NCBI GenBank assembly: GCA_018819005.1
Contig: JAHJQU010000223.1
Coordinates: forward strand, 1 to 8,672
Length of the DNA stretch: 8,672 bases
Direction: 5' to 3'
Source of the DNA: Pseudomonadota bacterium
Lineage (GTDB): Bacteria; Desulfobacterota; Desulfobacteria; Desulfobacterales; RPRI01
Part shown: positions 1 to 5,250 of the stretch, piece after piece
Layout of the letters: each line of letters begins with the position of its first letter
Numbering within the stretch: position 1 is the first letter of the stretch
Notes under the pieces: model-generated
Told to the model about the DNA's origin: nothing
Databases searched by the model: none
What the model saw: the letters and a program-made list of their open reading frames with translations, nothing else
Position numbers and translations under genes: made by a program

Positions 1-1013
1 TCTCCTTCTATGACATCTGAAACAAGAACGCCCTTCCCATCTTTAATTCCCAGATACTCGGCAAGGTCAGACGGAACATCCTGAATTGTAACGCCAAGCC
101 ACCCCCTTGTAACGTCACCATGTTTTTTCAGCTGGTCAACTATTCCTTTACCAAGGTTTATTGGGATCGCAAATCCGATTCCCTGTCCTCCGGCAATGAT
201 GATTGTATTTATTCCAACAACCTCACCGTTCATATTTACGAGAGGACCGCCACTGTTTCCAGGGTTTATTGAAGCATCGGTCTGTATAAAATCATCATAA
301 GGGCCTGAACCTATCACCCGCCCTTTAGCGCTGACAATGCCGGCCGTTATTGTCTGTTCCAACCCGAAAGGGCTGCCTATTGCAAGTACCCACTGGCCGA
401 CTTTTAAGGCATCCGAATCTCCTATTCTGGCAACAGGAAGACTATTCCCCGAATTTATTTTAATAAGGGCGAGATCTGTCTTTTCATCACGACCCACAAT
501 TTCCGCGTCAAATTCTTTCTGGTCTTTTAATATAACCTTTATCTTATCGGCGTTTTCTATAACATGATTATTCGTTACGATATAACCATCTTTTTCAATT
601 ATGAAACCTGAACCAAGGCTTCGCTGTTTAAATTGTCTTTGCGGGTTCTGATTGAAGAATTTATTGAAAAAATCGCCCGTTGGATCATCTTCTCCGAATG
701 GTCCTTTATTGAAATTGCGGAAAACGTTGCCCGATTTCGCAGTTTTAACAGTCCGGATATTTACAACAGCGGGACCCACCATTTCGGCAAGTGTGCTGAA
801 GCTTTCAGGTACAAACCGTGTTGCTTCGAATGTTTTTGTTTCGTCAACCAAAGCCGTTGAGCTTCCCTTGACTTTGTCCGTGTCACTTTTTTTTGTCTTG
901 TCATCGGAAACAGAATTGAAGCATGAAACTGCAACTATCGCCGTTGCAATGAATATGACGGCAAAAACGGCTTTGCGGCGTAAAATCAAATTAACGAATT
1001 TGTTTATCCACAT
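1..1013 (-). CDS. degP: DegP/HtrA-type periplasmic serine protease, partial (C-terminus beyond the left edge)
   Basis: An HtrA-family trypsin-like endoprotease that in other bacteria degrades or refolds damaged envelope proteins. The 337 visible codons start at an ATG preceded by a strong GAAGGAGG. Residues 1-30 are a basic N-terminus plus hydrophobic stretch ending AVSC, so it is exported and may be lipidated at Cys31 (weak lipobox). The protease domain follows: His150 in TNNHVI, Asp180 in KTDLAL, Ser254 in PGNSGG, all three catalytic residues present. An Asn/Phe/Gln-rich insertion (about 95-131) matches the LA loop of DegP-like proteins. GWLGVTIQDV (304-313) begins the first PDZ domain, which is cut by the window edge, so the number of PDZ domains cannot be seen. 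It lies 11 bp after the DUF1844 gene on the same strand and is probably cotranscribed with it. Family assignment is firm; DegP versus DegQ/MucD subtype is not. Confidence 0.95.
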   Translation of the reverse strand, partial: MWINKFVNLILRRKAVFAVIFIATAIVAVSCFNSVSDDKTKKSDTDKVKGSSTALVDETKTFEATRFVPESFSTLAEMVGPAVVNIRTVKTAKSGNVFRNFNKGPFGEDDPTGDFFNKFFNQNPQRQFKQRSLGSGFIIEKDGYIVTNNHVIENADKIKVILKDQKEFDAEIVGRDEKTDLALIKINSGNSLPVARIGDSDALKVGQWVLAIGSPFGLEQTITAGIVSAKGRVIGSGPYDDFIQTDASINPGNSGGPLVNMNGEVVGINTIIIAGGQGIGFAIPINLGKGIVDQLKKHGDVTRGWLGVTIQDVPSDLAEYLGIKDGKGVLVSDVIEG

Positions 1014-1024
1014 GTATTCCTCCT

Positions 1025-1444
1025 TCACTTCATTTCCTTCACATATATTATTCTTAAATCATAAAGAATATTTTTCAGCATAACATCTTCATCTTTTGAT
1101 AAATTTCCGCGTGTTTTTTCTTCAAGCAGACACAGGATATCAATAGTCTGTTTGGCAAGAGCAGAATTTTTCTCTTTTTGACCCGTAGCAGGATTTTCAA
1201 GAACACCGAGATTAAAGAGTGCGGATGCATTCAGAGACATAATAAAGGTTGGAAAATTTATTTCCGGCAAACAGGCTTCCGCCTCCTTATCATCCGGAGC
1301 ATACTCTTTTTTTGGCTCTTTTGCCTCCGGTTCATCCGCCTTCTCTTCCTTTAATTTATCTTCCGCTTTTTCGGTTTTATCCAGATTCTCTTGAGAAAAA
1401 ATCCTCCGGTCTTTTATTATAAAATCTTTTTTTTCTTCCGGCAT
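1025..1444 (-). CDS. DUF1844 domain protein
   Basis: A 139-residue soluble protein. Residues 1-58 are highly charged and Lys/Glu/Asp-rich, probably disordered. Residues about 60-139 match my memory of the DUF1844 family: INFPTFIMSLNASALFNLG, then PATGQKEKN, LAKQTIDIL, a KTRGNLSKDE stretch and a final LYDLRIIYV helix. No biochemical role is established for this family as far as I know, and no catalytic residues stand out; the domain looks all-helical. The ATG start has AGAGGAG about 7 bases upstream. The TGA stop overlaps the Shine-Dalgarno of the downstream protease gene, which suggests cotranscription and translational coupling. A 196-bp repeat-containing spacer separates it from serA upstream, so transcription from the serA promoter is possible but not certain. 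Confidence 0.9.
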   Translation of the reverse strand: MPEEKKDFIIKDRRIFSQENLDKTEKAEDKLKEEKADEPEAKEPKKEYAPDDKEAEACLPEINFPTFIMSLNASALFNLGVLENPATGQKEKNSALAKQTIDILCLLEEKTRGNLSKDEDVMLKNILYDLRIIYVKEMK

Positions 1445-1640
1445 AGTTATTCTCCTCTAATGTTCATGGTCACAGGTTCGTGATTTGTGGGTCGTGAATC
1501 GTTGTTCGAAGATCGTCCGCCTCACACTTTTTCACTTTGTGCCTGGTGTGATCATTTTGAATTTTGCACTTCGAAGTCCGATATTTGATGTTCGGCCCCT
1601 CGACCCCTTGAATCCTCGAATCCTTTTTATTCCCTATTCA
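1445..1640. repeat. Intergenic spacer of short quasi-tandem repeats between serA and the DUF1844 gene
   Basis: This 196-bp spacer contains no credible gene. It holds four 8-bp units at 1592-1623 (plus strand: tcggcccc, tcgacccc, ttgaatcc, tcgaatcc). It also holds a 10-bp palindrome acttcgaagt at 1568-1577, a TCACAC/GTGTGA inverted repeat (1522-1527 with 1546-1551), and loosely repeated tcgtga-type words at about 1479-1500. I see no clear terminator or promoter. The 8-bp array recurs upstream of serA at 3386-3417. Confidence 0.7.
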
Positions 1641-3221
1641 TCACAGCTCGAGAGGTATAACGCTTTTTACCATAGGAAGCGCTCTCAATTCCTCAACAAC
1701 AGGTTCCGGTATCGGCGAATCGGTCTTAAGCAAAATAATGTTTCTTGCGCCCTCTTCTTCCTGCCCGACCTGCATCCTCCCGATATTGATATTGTTTTTG
1801 CCAAGAGTTGTTCCGATGCTCCCTATTGCGCCCGGTTTATCAAGATTGTGAATAAGGGCAAGATGTCCGCTTGGATGCATCTCGAGCCTGAAGTTATTTA
1901 TTCTGACAATTCTTTGATCCTTTTTCCCGAAAATCGTCCCGGCAATCGTAGTTGTTTTATCAGGAGTAATACCCTTGACAGTAATAAGGTTTATAAAATC
2001 TTCGGATTCCTCGCTTGCAGTCTCTATTACTTTTATTCCTCTTTCCTTAGCGATGAAATTGGCGTTAACAAAATTGACATCATCCTTGACAACATGTATA
2101 AGGAGGCCTCTTAATAAAGCCGTTGAAACCGGCGACATATCGAGTCCATCAAAATCACCCGTGTACTCGATAACAATCTCTTTGATGGGACCGGTTGAAA
2201 GCTGAGTCATAAGGCTGCCCATTTTGTCGGCAAGCGATAAAAAAGGGCCGATTTTTTTCAAAAGTTCGCCGGTAACCGAAGGAACATTAACGGCATTGAT
2301 AATGGTACCGTTCTTTAAATATTCAATGATCTGGCCGGTAACTGCAGTAGCGACATTAGCCTGTGCTTCCTGGGTTGAAGCTCCGAGATGGGGCGTACAA
2401 ATTACCTTGTCCAGCTCAAAGAGAGGAGAATTTCCCGGCGGCTCTTTCTCAAAAACATCCAGAGCGGCACCTGCGACTTTACCCGATTTCAAGGCATCAT
2501 AAAGATCGGCCTCATTAACAATTCCGCCACGGGCACAGTTGATTATCATGACGCCTTTTTTCATTTTGTCAAAAGCATCTTTGTTGAGTACGCTAATAGT
2601 ATCTTTTAGTTTTGGCACATGGACTGTAATGTAATCGGATCTGCGGTATAATTCATCGAGCGTAACGCCTGTATATCCTGCTTTTTCTAATCGCTCGATA
2701 GTTACATAAGGATCGTAAATAATAACCTGCATCTTCAGGCCGCGCGCGCGGTCAGCTACTATGGAACCAATTTTTCCGAAACCGATAATTCCCACAATTT
2801 TATTATACAGCTCACGCCCTTCAAGGTTTTTCTTTTCCCACTTTCCTGCCTTTAGGGAAGCTGTCCCCCAGGGGATGTTTCTTGTCAGTGACATCATCAT
2901 GGCAATAGCATGCTCAGCGGTTGTAATAACATTTCCTCCAGGAGTATTCATGACAATCACTCCATGCTTGGTAGCCGCCGGAATATCGACATTATCAAGG
3001 CCTATCCCGGCACGCCCGACAATCTTAAGACGCTTTGCAGCATCCAAAAGATCCGAAGTCACCTTTGTTGCACTTCTTATTACAAGAGCATCTTACTCCC
3101 CGATGATGCTCTTCTGCTCTTCAGGAGATAAACCGGTTTTAACATCAACTTCAATTCCATCTTCCTCCTGAAACATCTTGACACCGCTCGAATCCAGATT
3201 ATCACTTACAAGCACTTTCAT
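1641..3221 (-). pseudogene. serA: D-3-phosphoglycerate dehydrogenase, interrupted by an in-frame TAA
   Basis: SerA oxidises 3-phosphoglycerate with NAD+, the first committed step of serine synthesis. The ATG at 3221 follows AAGGGGA and encodes MKVLVSDNLD, the usual SerA N-terminus. Codon 43 is TAA (3095-3093), in the context IIGE-stop-DALVIRSATKV, where relatives usually have Tyr or Phe. Without that stop the frame is 526 codons, the normal length of the long SerA type. Visible features in full-length numbering: Rossmann motif GFGKIG (147-152), catalytic Arg231 (NCARGG), Glu260 (FEKEPP) and His278 (TPHLGAS), an intervening allosteric domain, and a C-terminal ACT domain from about 450. The remaining open frame (GTG at 3062, 473 aa) lacks Arg49/Ser50 of the substrate-binding IRSAT motif, so reinitiation there would probably not give a normal enzyme. 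A sequencing error cannot be excluded. Identity is certain; functional status is open. Confidence 0.93.
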
Positions 3222-3261
3222 GATTTTCCCCTTATCAATTTTATAAAAAGATACTGAACTG

Positions 3262-3291
3262 CAATTTAACAAATATTCCCAATTTTAACAA
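3262..3291 (-). repeat. Direct repeat in the serA leader
   Basis: TTGTTAAATTG (3272-3262) and TTGTTAAAATTG (3291-3280) on the minus strand lie about 18 bp apart, just downstream of the predicted serA transcription start. They could be a paired operator, or chance in AT-rich sequence. Confidence 0.3.
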
Positions 3292-3306
3292 TTTTTTTTA
3301 TGGTGG

Positions 3307-3335
3307 AATATAAGATAATGGGTAAAGATTGTCAA
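3307..3335 (-). promoter_or_regulatory. sigma70-type promoter of serA
   Basis: On the minus strand, TTGACA (3335-3330) is followed by a 17-bp spacer and TATATT (3312-3307). That is a perfect -35 box, optimal spacing and five of six bases in the -10 box. Transcription would start near 3300, leaving an AT-rich leader of about 80 nt before the serA ATG. Supported by sequence match and position only. Confidence 0.75.
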
Positions 3336-3385
3336 ATTGTCGTAAAACAAGTGTCATATGTTCCGCCTCGGGCTGTTTGAACCAC

Positions 3386-3417
3386 CCGAACCCTTGACCC
3401 CTTGAATCCTCGAATCC
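3386..3417. repeat. 8-bp quasi-tandem repeat array, second copy
   Basis: Four plus-strand units (ccgaaccc, ttgacccc, ttgaatcc, tcgaatcc; consensus YYGAMYCC) lie between the hydrolase and serA. Bases 3396-3420 are identical over 25 bp to 1602-1626 on the other side of serA. Extended to 30 bp (3391-3420 against 1597-1626) there is one mismatch. The two copies are in the same orientation, about 1.79 kb apart, and each lies downstream of a minus-strand gene. Confidence 0.8.
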
Positions 3418-3423
3418 TTTGTC

Positions 3424-3451
3424 ATTACCCTTTACGCCTCACGCCTTACGA
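3424..3451. repeat. 7-bp quasi-tandem repeat array
   Basis: Four consecutive plus-strand 7-mers: attaccc, tttacgc, ctcacgc, cttacga. They begin 6 bp after the 8-bp array and stop 7 bp before the position where the frame-restored hydrolase would end (3459). They are not protein-coding in any convincing way. Confidence 0.6.
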
Positions 3452-3490
3452 TTTTTTATCATATAATGCCCTGTTTTATCAAAAATATCT

Positions 3491-4276
3491 TTATATCTTC
3501 CCAGAAAGATCCGGATCAGGGGGGCAATCATTGTGCCCGCAGTCATAGGCAACCATAGTAGCTCTTCGCGCTGCTTTTGAAAGAGCAACTCCATGGCTGA
3601 ATGGTATGATTTCATCGTTCCTGCCATGGATAACAAGAACCGGCCCATCATATGAGGCAATTACCTTAAGATTGTCAAACGGATCCCGCATCAGGAAACC
3701 TGGAACAAAATATTTTGGTGCAAAAGATCTGGCACTTGTAAATGTGGACATAACTATAAGTGCTGAGGAAGGGCGTTTTTTTGAAAGTGCACAGACCGCT
3801 CCTCCTCCTATTGACCGTCCGAGAAGAATTATACGGGATGGGTCAACTCCATTTTTTGCCGCAATATAATCATAAGCCGAGACAAACGCATCGGTAATGC
3901 TCTTTTGCGATGGAGAACCTTTCGAACGACCGTAACCCGGATATTCAACAAGCATCACGCCCACGCCCAGTTTCGTAAAACCCCTTAATTCTTCGGGCCA
4001 GAAATCTATTAATTCTCCGTTCCCGTGGGCGAATATAACCGCAGGAGCCGGGTTGCCTGCCGAACCTGAAACAGGAGGCATATACCAGACCTCAATTTTT
4101 CCCGAATCAGTTTCAATAAAATTTCTTTCAATGTCTGAAATTTTTTGTGTTTGCAACGGAGGAGTTTCTATCATGAAGCGCGGGAAAAGGACATGCCTCT
4201 GCATGAAAAAAAGAAAACCGCAGTACGCGGAATATAATAAAATAACCGTTAACGCCAATTTGAAAAACATATTCAC
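3491..4276 (-). CDS. Membrane-anchored alpha/beta hydrolase, apparently frameshifted near its C-terminus
   Basis: A serine hydrolase of the alpha/beta fold, similar to Bem46/ABHD-like and S33-type families; substrate unknown. Numbering from the GTG at 4276: a hydrophobic segment at about 4-25 anchors it in the inner membrane. The HGNGE oxyanion-region motif is at 84-88, nucleophile Ser155 in GRSIGGG, acid Asp221 in HGRNDE, and His248 in CGHNDCPPD. The frame ends abruptly at DPDLSGKI (TAA, 3493-3491), where the family normally has a final helix. Shifting one frame at the T run at 3507-3505 gives FWEDIKIFLIKQGII and a TGA at 3461-3459, the expected ending. One T therefore seems to be missing, through mutation or sequence error. 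The catalytic triad is retained. Start choice is uncertain: TTG 4279, GTG 4276 (AAGAGA 7 bases upstream, preferred) or ATG 4270. No link to its neighbours is evident. Confidence 0.88.
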   Translation of the reverse strand: MNMFFKLALTVILLYSAYCGFLFFMQRHVLFPRFMIETPPLQTQKISDIERNFIETDSGKIEVWYMPPVSGSAGNPAPAVIFAHGNGELIDFWPEELRGFTKLGVGVMLVEYPGYGRSKGSPSQKSITDAFVSAYDYIAAKNGVDPSRIILLGRSIGGGAVCALSKKRPSSALIVMSTFTSARSFAPKYFVPGFLMRDPFDNLKVIASYDGPVLVIHGRNDEIIPFSHGVALSKAARRATMVAYDCGHNDCPPDPDLSGKI

Positions 4277-4313
4277 CAAAGAATCTCTTTATCGTTTCGC
4301 TTGATTTTGATAC

Positions 4314-4321
4314 ATTATAAT
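4314..4321. promoter_or_regulatory. Possible -10 element readable on both strands
   Basis: The palindrome ATTATAAT gives a perfect TATAAT on each strand (minus 4319-4314, plus 4316-4321). The minus-strand reading would place the hydrolase start of transcription about 30 nt before its start codon; the plus-strand reading could serve the small ORF at 4379. Neither direction has a good -35 box at normal spacing. Confidence 0.3.
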
Positions 4322-4361
4322 TGCTTTTCAACCCGAAATCCATAATTATTTATCTTAACTT

Positions 4362-4370
4362 AAAGGAGGA
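4362..4370 (+). promoter_or_regulatory. Strong Shine-Dalgarno ahead of an ATA codon
   Basis: AAAGGAGGA is close to the ideal ribosome-binding sequence. GGAGG ends at 4369, 9 bases before the ATA at 4379, the first codon of an open frame of 50 codons. There is no ATG, GTG or TTG at the right distance in that frame. The same 9 bases are perfectly complementary to 4438-4446 in the same transcript. Confidence 0.5.
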
Positions 4371-4378
4371 AATTCGGA

Positions 4379-4531
4379 ATAAACAACCTCACATCGGGAA
4401 AAGTAGCAAAAGCGCTTAACTCCGGAGGGCAGATAAGTCCTCCTTTCGGAACCTTTTTTGCTTTAAATATGCTTGTCGGAACAGAAGAGATTGACTTAAC
4501 AAAAAGACCGGTTGGGATACGGGCTTTTTAA
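4379..4531 (+). CDS. Possible small protein (50 codons) with ATA at the start position
   Basis: I do not recognise this protein. It is read from ATA at 4379: (I/M)NNLTSGKVAKALNSGGQ, then ISPPFGTFFALNMLVGTEE, then IDLTKRPVGIRAF and TAA. The composition is protein-like, with no membrane segment or Cys. Support is the ideal Shine-Dalgarno 9 bases upstream and an open frame filling the gap up to 3 bp from the nth stop on the opposite strand. Against it: the first codon is ATA, so it is either a very rare start, an ATG-to-ATA mutation, or not a gene. Two hairpins overlap the frame, so the region could instead be a structured RNA. The only in-frame ATG is codon 31. Confidence 0.35.
   Translation: MNNLTSGKVAKALNSGGQISPPFGTFFALNMLVGTEEIDLTKRPVGIRAF
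4421..4459 (+). terminator. Hairpin followed by T6 (possible terminator or attenuator)
   Basis: GGAGG (4424-4428) pairs with CCTCC (4439-4443) around a 10-nt loop. TCC (4421-4423) can add pairs with GGA (4448-4450) across a bulge. Six Ts follow at 4454-4459. It resembles an intrinsic terminator but lies inside the possible small ORF. The CCTCC arm is also complementary to the upstream Shine-Dalgarno. Confidence 0.35.
4501..4529. terminator. Bidirectional terminator-like hairpin at the nth 3' end
   Basis: AAAAAG-A-CCG (4501-4510) pairs with CGG-G-CTTTTT (4520-4529): nine pairs and one A/G mismatch around a 9-nt loop. It has a GC core and A/T tracts on both flanks, so each strand ends in a run of T. 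It lies 6 bp beyond the nth stop, the usual place for an intrinsic terminator, and overlaps the last codons of the possible small ORF. Confidence 0.55.
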
Positions 4532-4534
4532 TGA

Positions 4535-5170
4535 TTACATTGTTTTATCCTTATAATCGCACAATTTCGTCACCGGGCAATCGTTACAAAGGGGCTTTCT
4601 CGCCCTGCAGATTTCCCTTCCGAAGTAGATAAGATGGAGACAGAAGTCATTCCACTCTTTTTCTGGTATTATTTTCATAAGATCAAATTCTATTTTAACA
4701 GGATCTTTATTATCCGATAAATTCAACCGCTGCGCGATTCTTGAGACATGGGTGTCAACTACAATTCCGGGAATACCGAATGCTGCGCCGAGAACAACAT
4801 TTGCCGTCTTTCGCCCTACACCCGGAAGTTTTGTCAGATCCTCCAGATTCTTTGGGACTCTCCCTTCATAATTTTCAACAATAGACCTTGAGCAGTTCTG
4901 AATATTTTTTGCCTTGTTTCGGAAATATCCTGTAGATTTGATAAGTTTCTCTATTATTTCGACAGGAGCCGTTGCAAAATCATGAGGAGTTTTAAGTTTC
5001 CTAAAAAGATTATCTGTAACTTTATTTACCTGCTTGTCGGTACATTGCGCTGAAAGGATTGTTGCAACAAGCAGCTCAAAAGGATTATTATATTCAAGCT
5101 GAGTCTTGACATCGGTATATCTCGTTCGTAATATTTTCCTGATTTTTTCTGTACGGGCCGAAGTTTTCAT
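4535..5170 (-). CDS. nth: Endonuclease III (DNA glycosylase/AP lyase)
   Basis: A base-excision-repair enzyme that removes oxidised pyrimidines and cleaves at the abasic site. The 211 residues match the usual length. Visible features: the helix-hairpin-helix LPGVGRKTANVVLG at 115-128 with the Schiff-base Lys121; catalytic Asp139 in VVDTHVSRI; and a C-terminal [4Fe-4S] cluster motif Cys188-X6-Cys195-X2-Cys198-X5-Cys204. No residue is missing and the gene looks intact. The ATG has AAGGAG about 12 bases upstream, slightly far. The gene diverges from the ABC exporter genes, and the ABC promoter candidate lies inside its first codons. A terminator-like hairpin follows the stop codon. Its neighbours show no link to DNA repair. 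Confidence 0.97.
   Translation of the reverse strand: MKTSARTEKIRKILRTRYTDVKTQLEYNNPFELLVATILSAQCTDKQVNKVTDNLFRKLKTPHDFATAPVEIIEKLIKSTGYFRNKAKNIQNCSRSIVENYEGRVPKNLEDLTKLPGVGRKTANVVLGAAFGIPGIVVDTHVSRIAQRLNLSDNKDPVKIEFDLMKIIPEKEWNDFCLHLIYFGREICRARKPLCNDCPVTKLCDYKDKTM
5106..5134 (+). promoter_or_regulatory. Candidate promoter of the ABC exporter operon, inside nth
   Basis: TTGACA (5106-5111), a 17-bp spacer and TAATAT (5129-5134; four of six to TATAAT). Transcription would start near 5141, giving a leader of about 100 nt that includes the hairpin at 5195-5214. The site is antisense to nth codons 13-22. Confidence 0.5.
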
Positions 5171-5194
5171 AGTAGTTTGTTGCTCCTTATCGGT

Positions 5195-5214
5195 CGGGAC
5201 TTCCCTTTGTCCCG
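5195..5214. promoter_or_regulatory. Inverted repeat in the nth/ABC divergent region
   Basis: CGGGAC (5195-5200) and GTCCCG (5209-5214) form a perfect 6-bp GC-rich stem around 8 nt. It is not followed by a T run on either strand. It could be an operator or a 5' leader hairpin in the ABC transcript and, if the weak nth promoter is right, the nth transcript too. Confidence 0.4.
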
Positions 5215-5222
5215 CCGCTTGC

Positions 5223-5250
5223 AGTTTAATGGAGATTTTTTTGAAATCAA
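5223..5250 (-). promoter_or_regulatory. Weak candidate promoter for nth
   Basis: On the minus strand, TTGATT (5250-5245), a 16-bp spacer and TAAACT (5228-5223): four of six matches in each box. Transcription would start near 5216, about 45 nt before the nth ATG. The site overlaps the start of the ABC gene. Confidence 0.25.
5231..5234 (+). promoter_or_regulatory. Shine-Dalgarno favouring a TTG start for the first ABC gene
   Basis: GGAG lies 6 bases before the in-frame TTG at 5241. The in-frame ATG at 5229 has no Shine-Dalgarno upstream, and the longer frame up to 5106 runs through the candidate promoter and antisense to nth. TTG 5241 is therefore preferred; ATG 5229 remains possible and would add four residues. 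Confidence 0.5.

Noticed and set aside
652..1083. A 143-codon plus-strand open frame.
   Set aside because: It lies opposite the protease gene and the end of the DUF1844 gene, both firmly identified, and has no recognisable domain.
1522..1551. An intrinsic terminator after serA at the TCACAC/GTGTGA inverted repeat.
   Set aside because: The loop is 18 nt, the stem only 6 bp, and no T run follows on the minus strand.
1485..2114. A 209-codon plus-strand open frame.
   Set aside because: It is antisense to the well-conserved 3' part of serA, starts in repeat sequence and resembles no family. It is a shadow of serA.
3093..3095. Recoding of TAA in serA as an amino acid, or an alternative genetic code.
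   Set aside because: TAA terminates nth and the hydrolase frame in this window, and the known inserted amino acids selenocysteine and pyrrolysine use TGA and TAG. A mutation or base-call error is simpler.
1592..3420. The repeats around serA as ends of a transposon, or as a CRISPR array.
   Set aside because: There is no transposase, no terminal inverted repeat and no target duplication. The units are contiguous degenerate 7- or 8-mers without spacers, unlike CRISPR.
4362..4459. A known riboswitch class in the region before the small ORF.
   Set aside because: I compared it from memory with c-di-GMP (GEMM) and cobalamin motifs and found no matching core. Only the simple alternative pairing is reported.
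5106..5240. A longer first ABC protein starting at 5106 (626 residues).
   Set aside because: The extra N-terminus is antisense to nth, has no ribosome site, overlaps the candidate promoter and is not typical of the family. TTG 5241 or ATG 5229 fits better.
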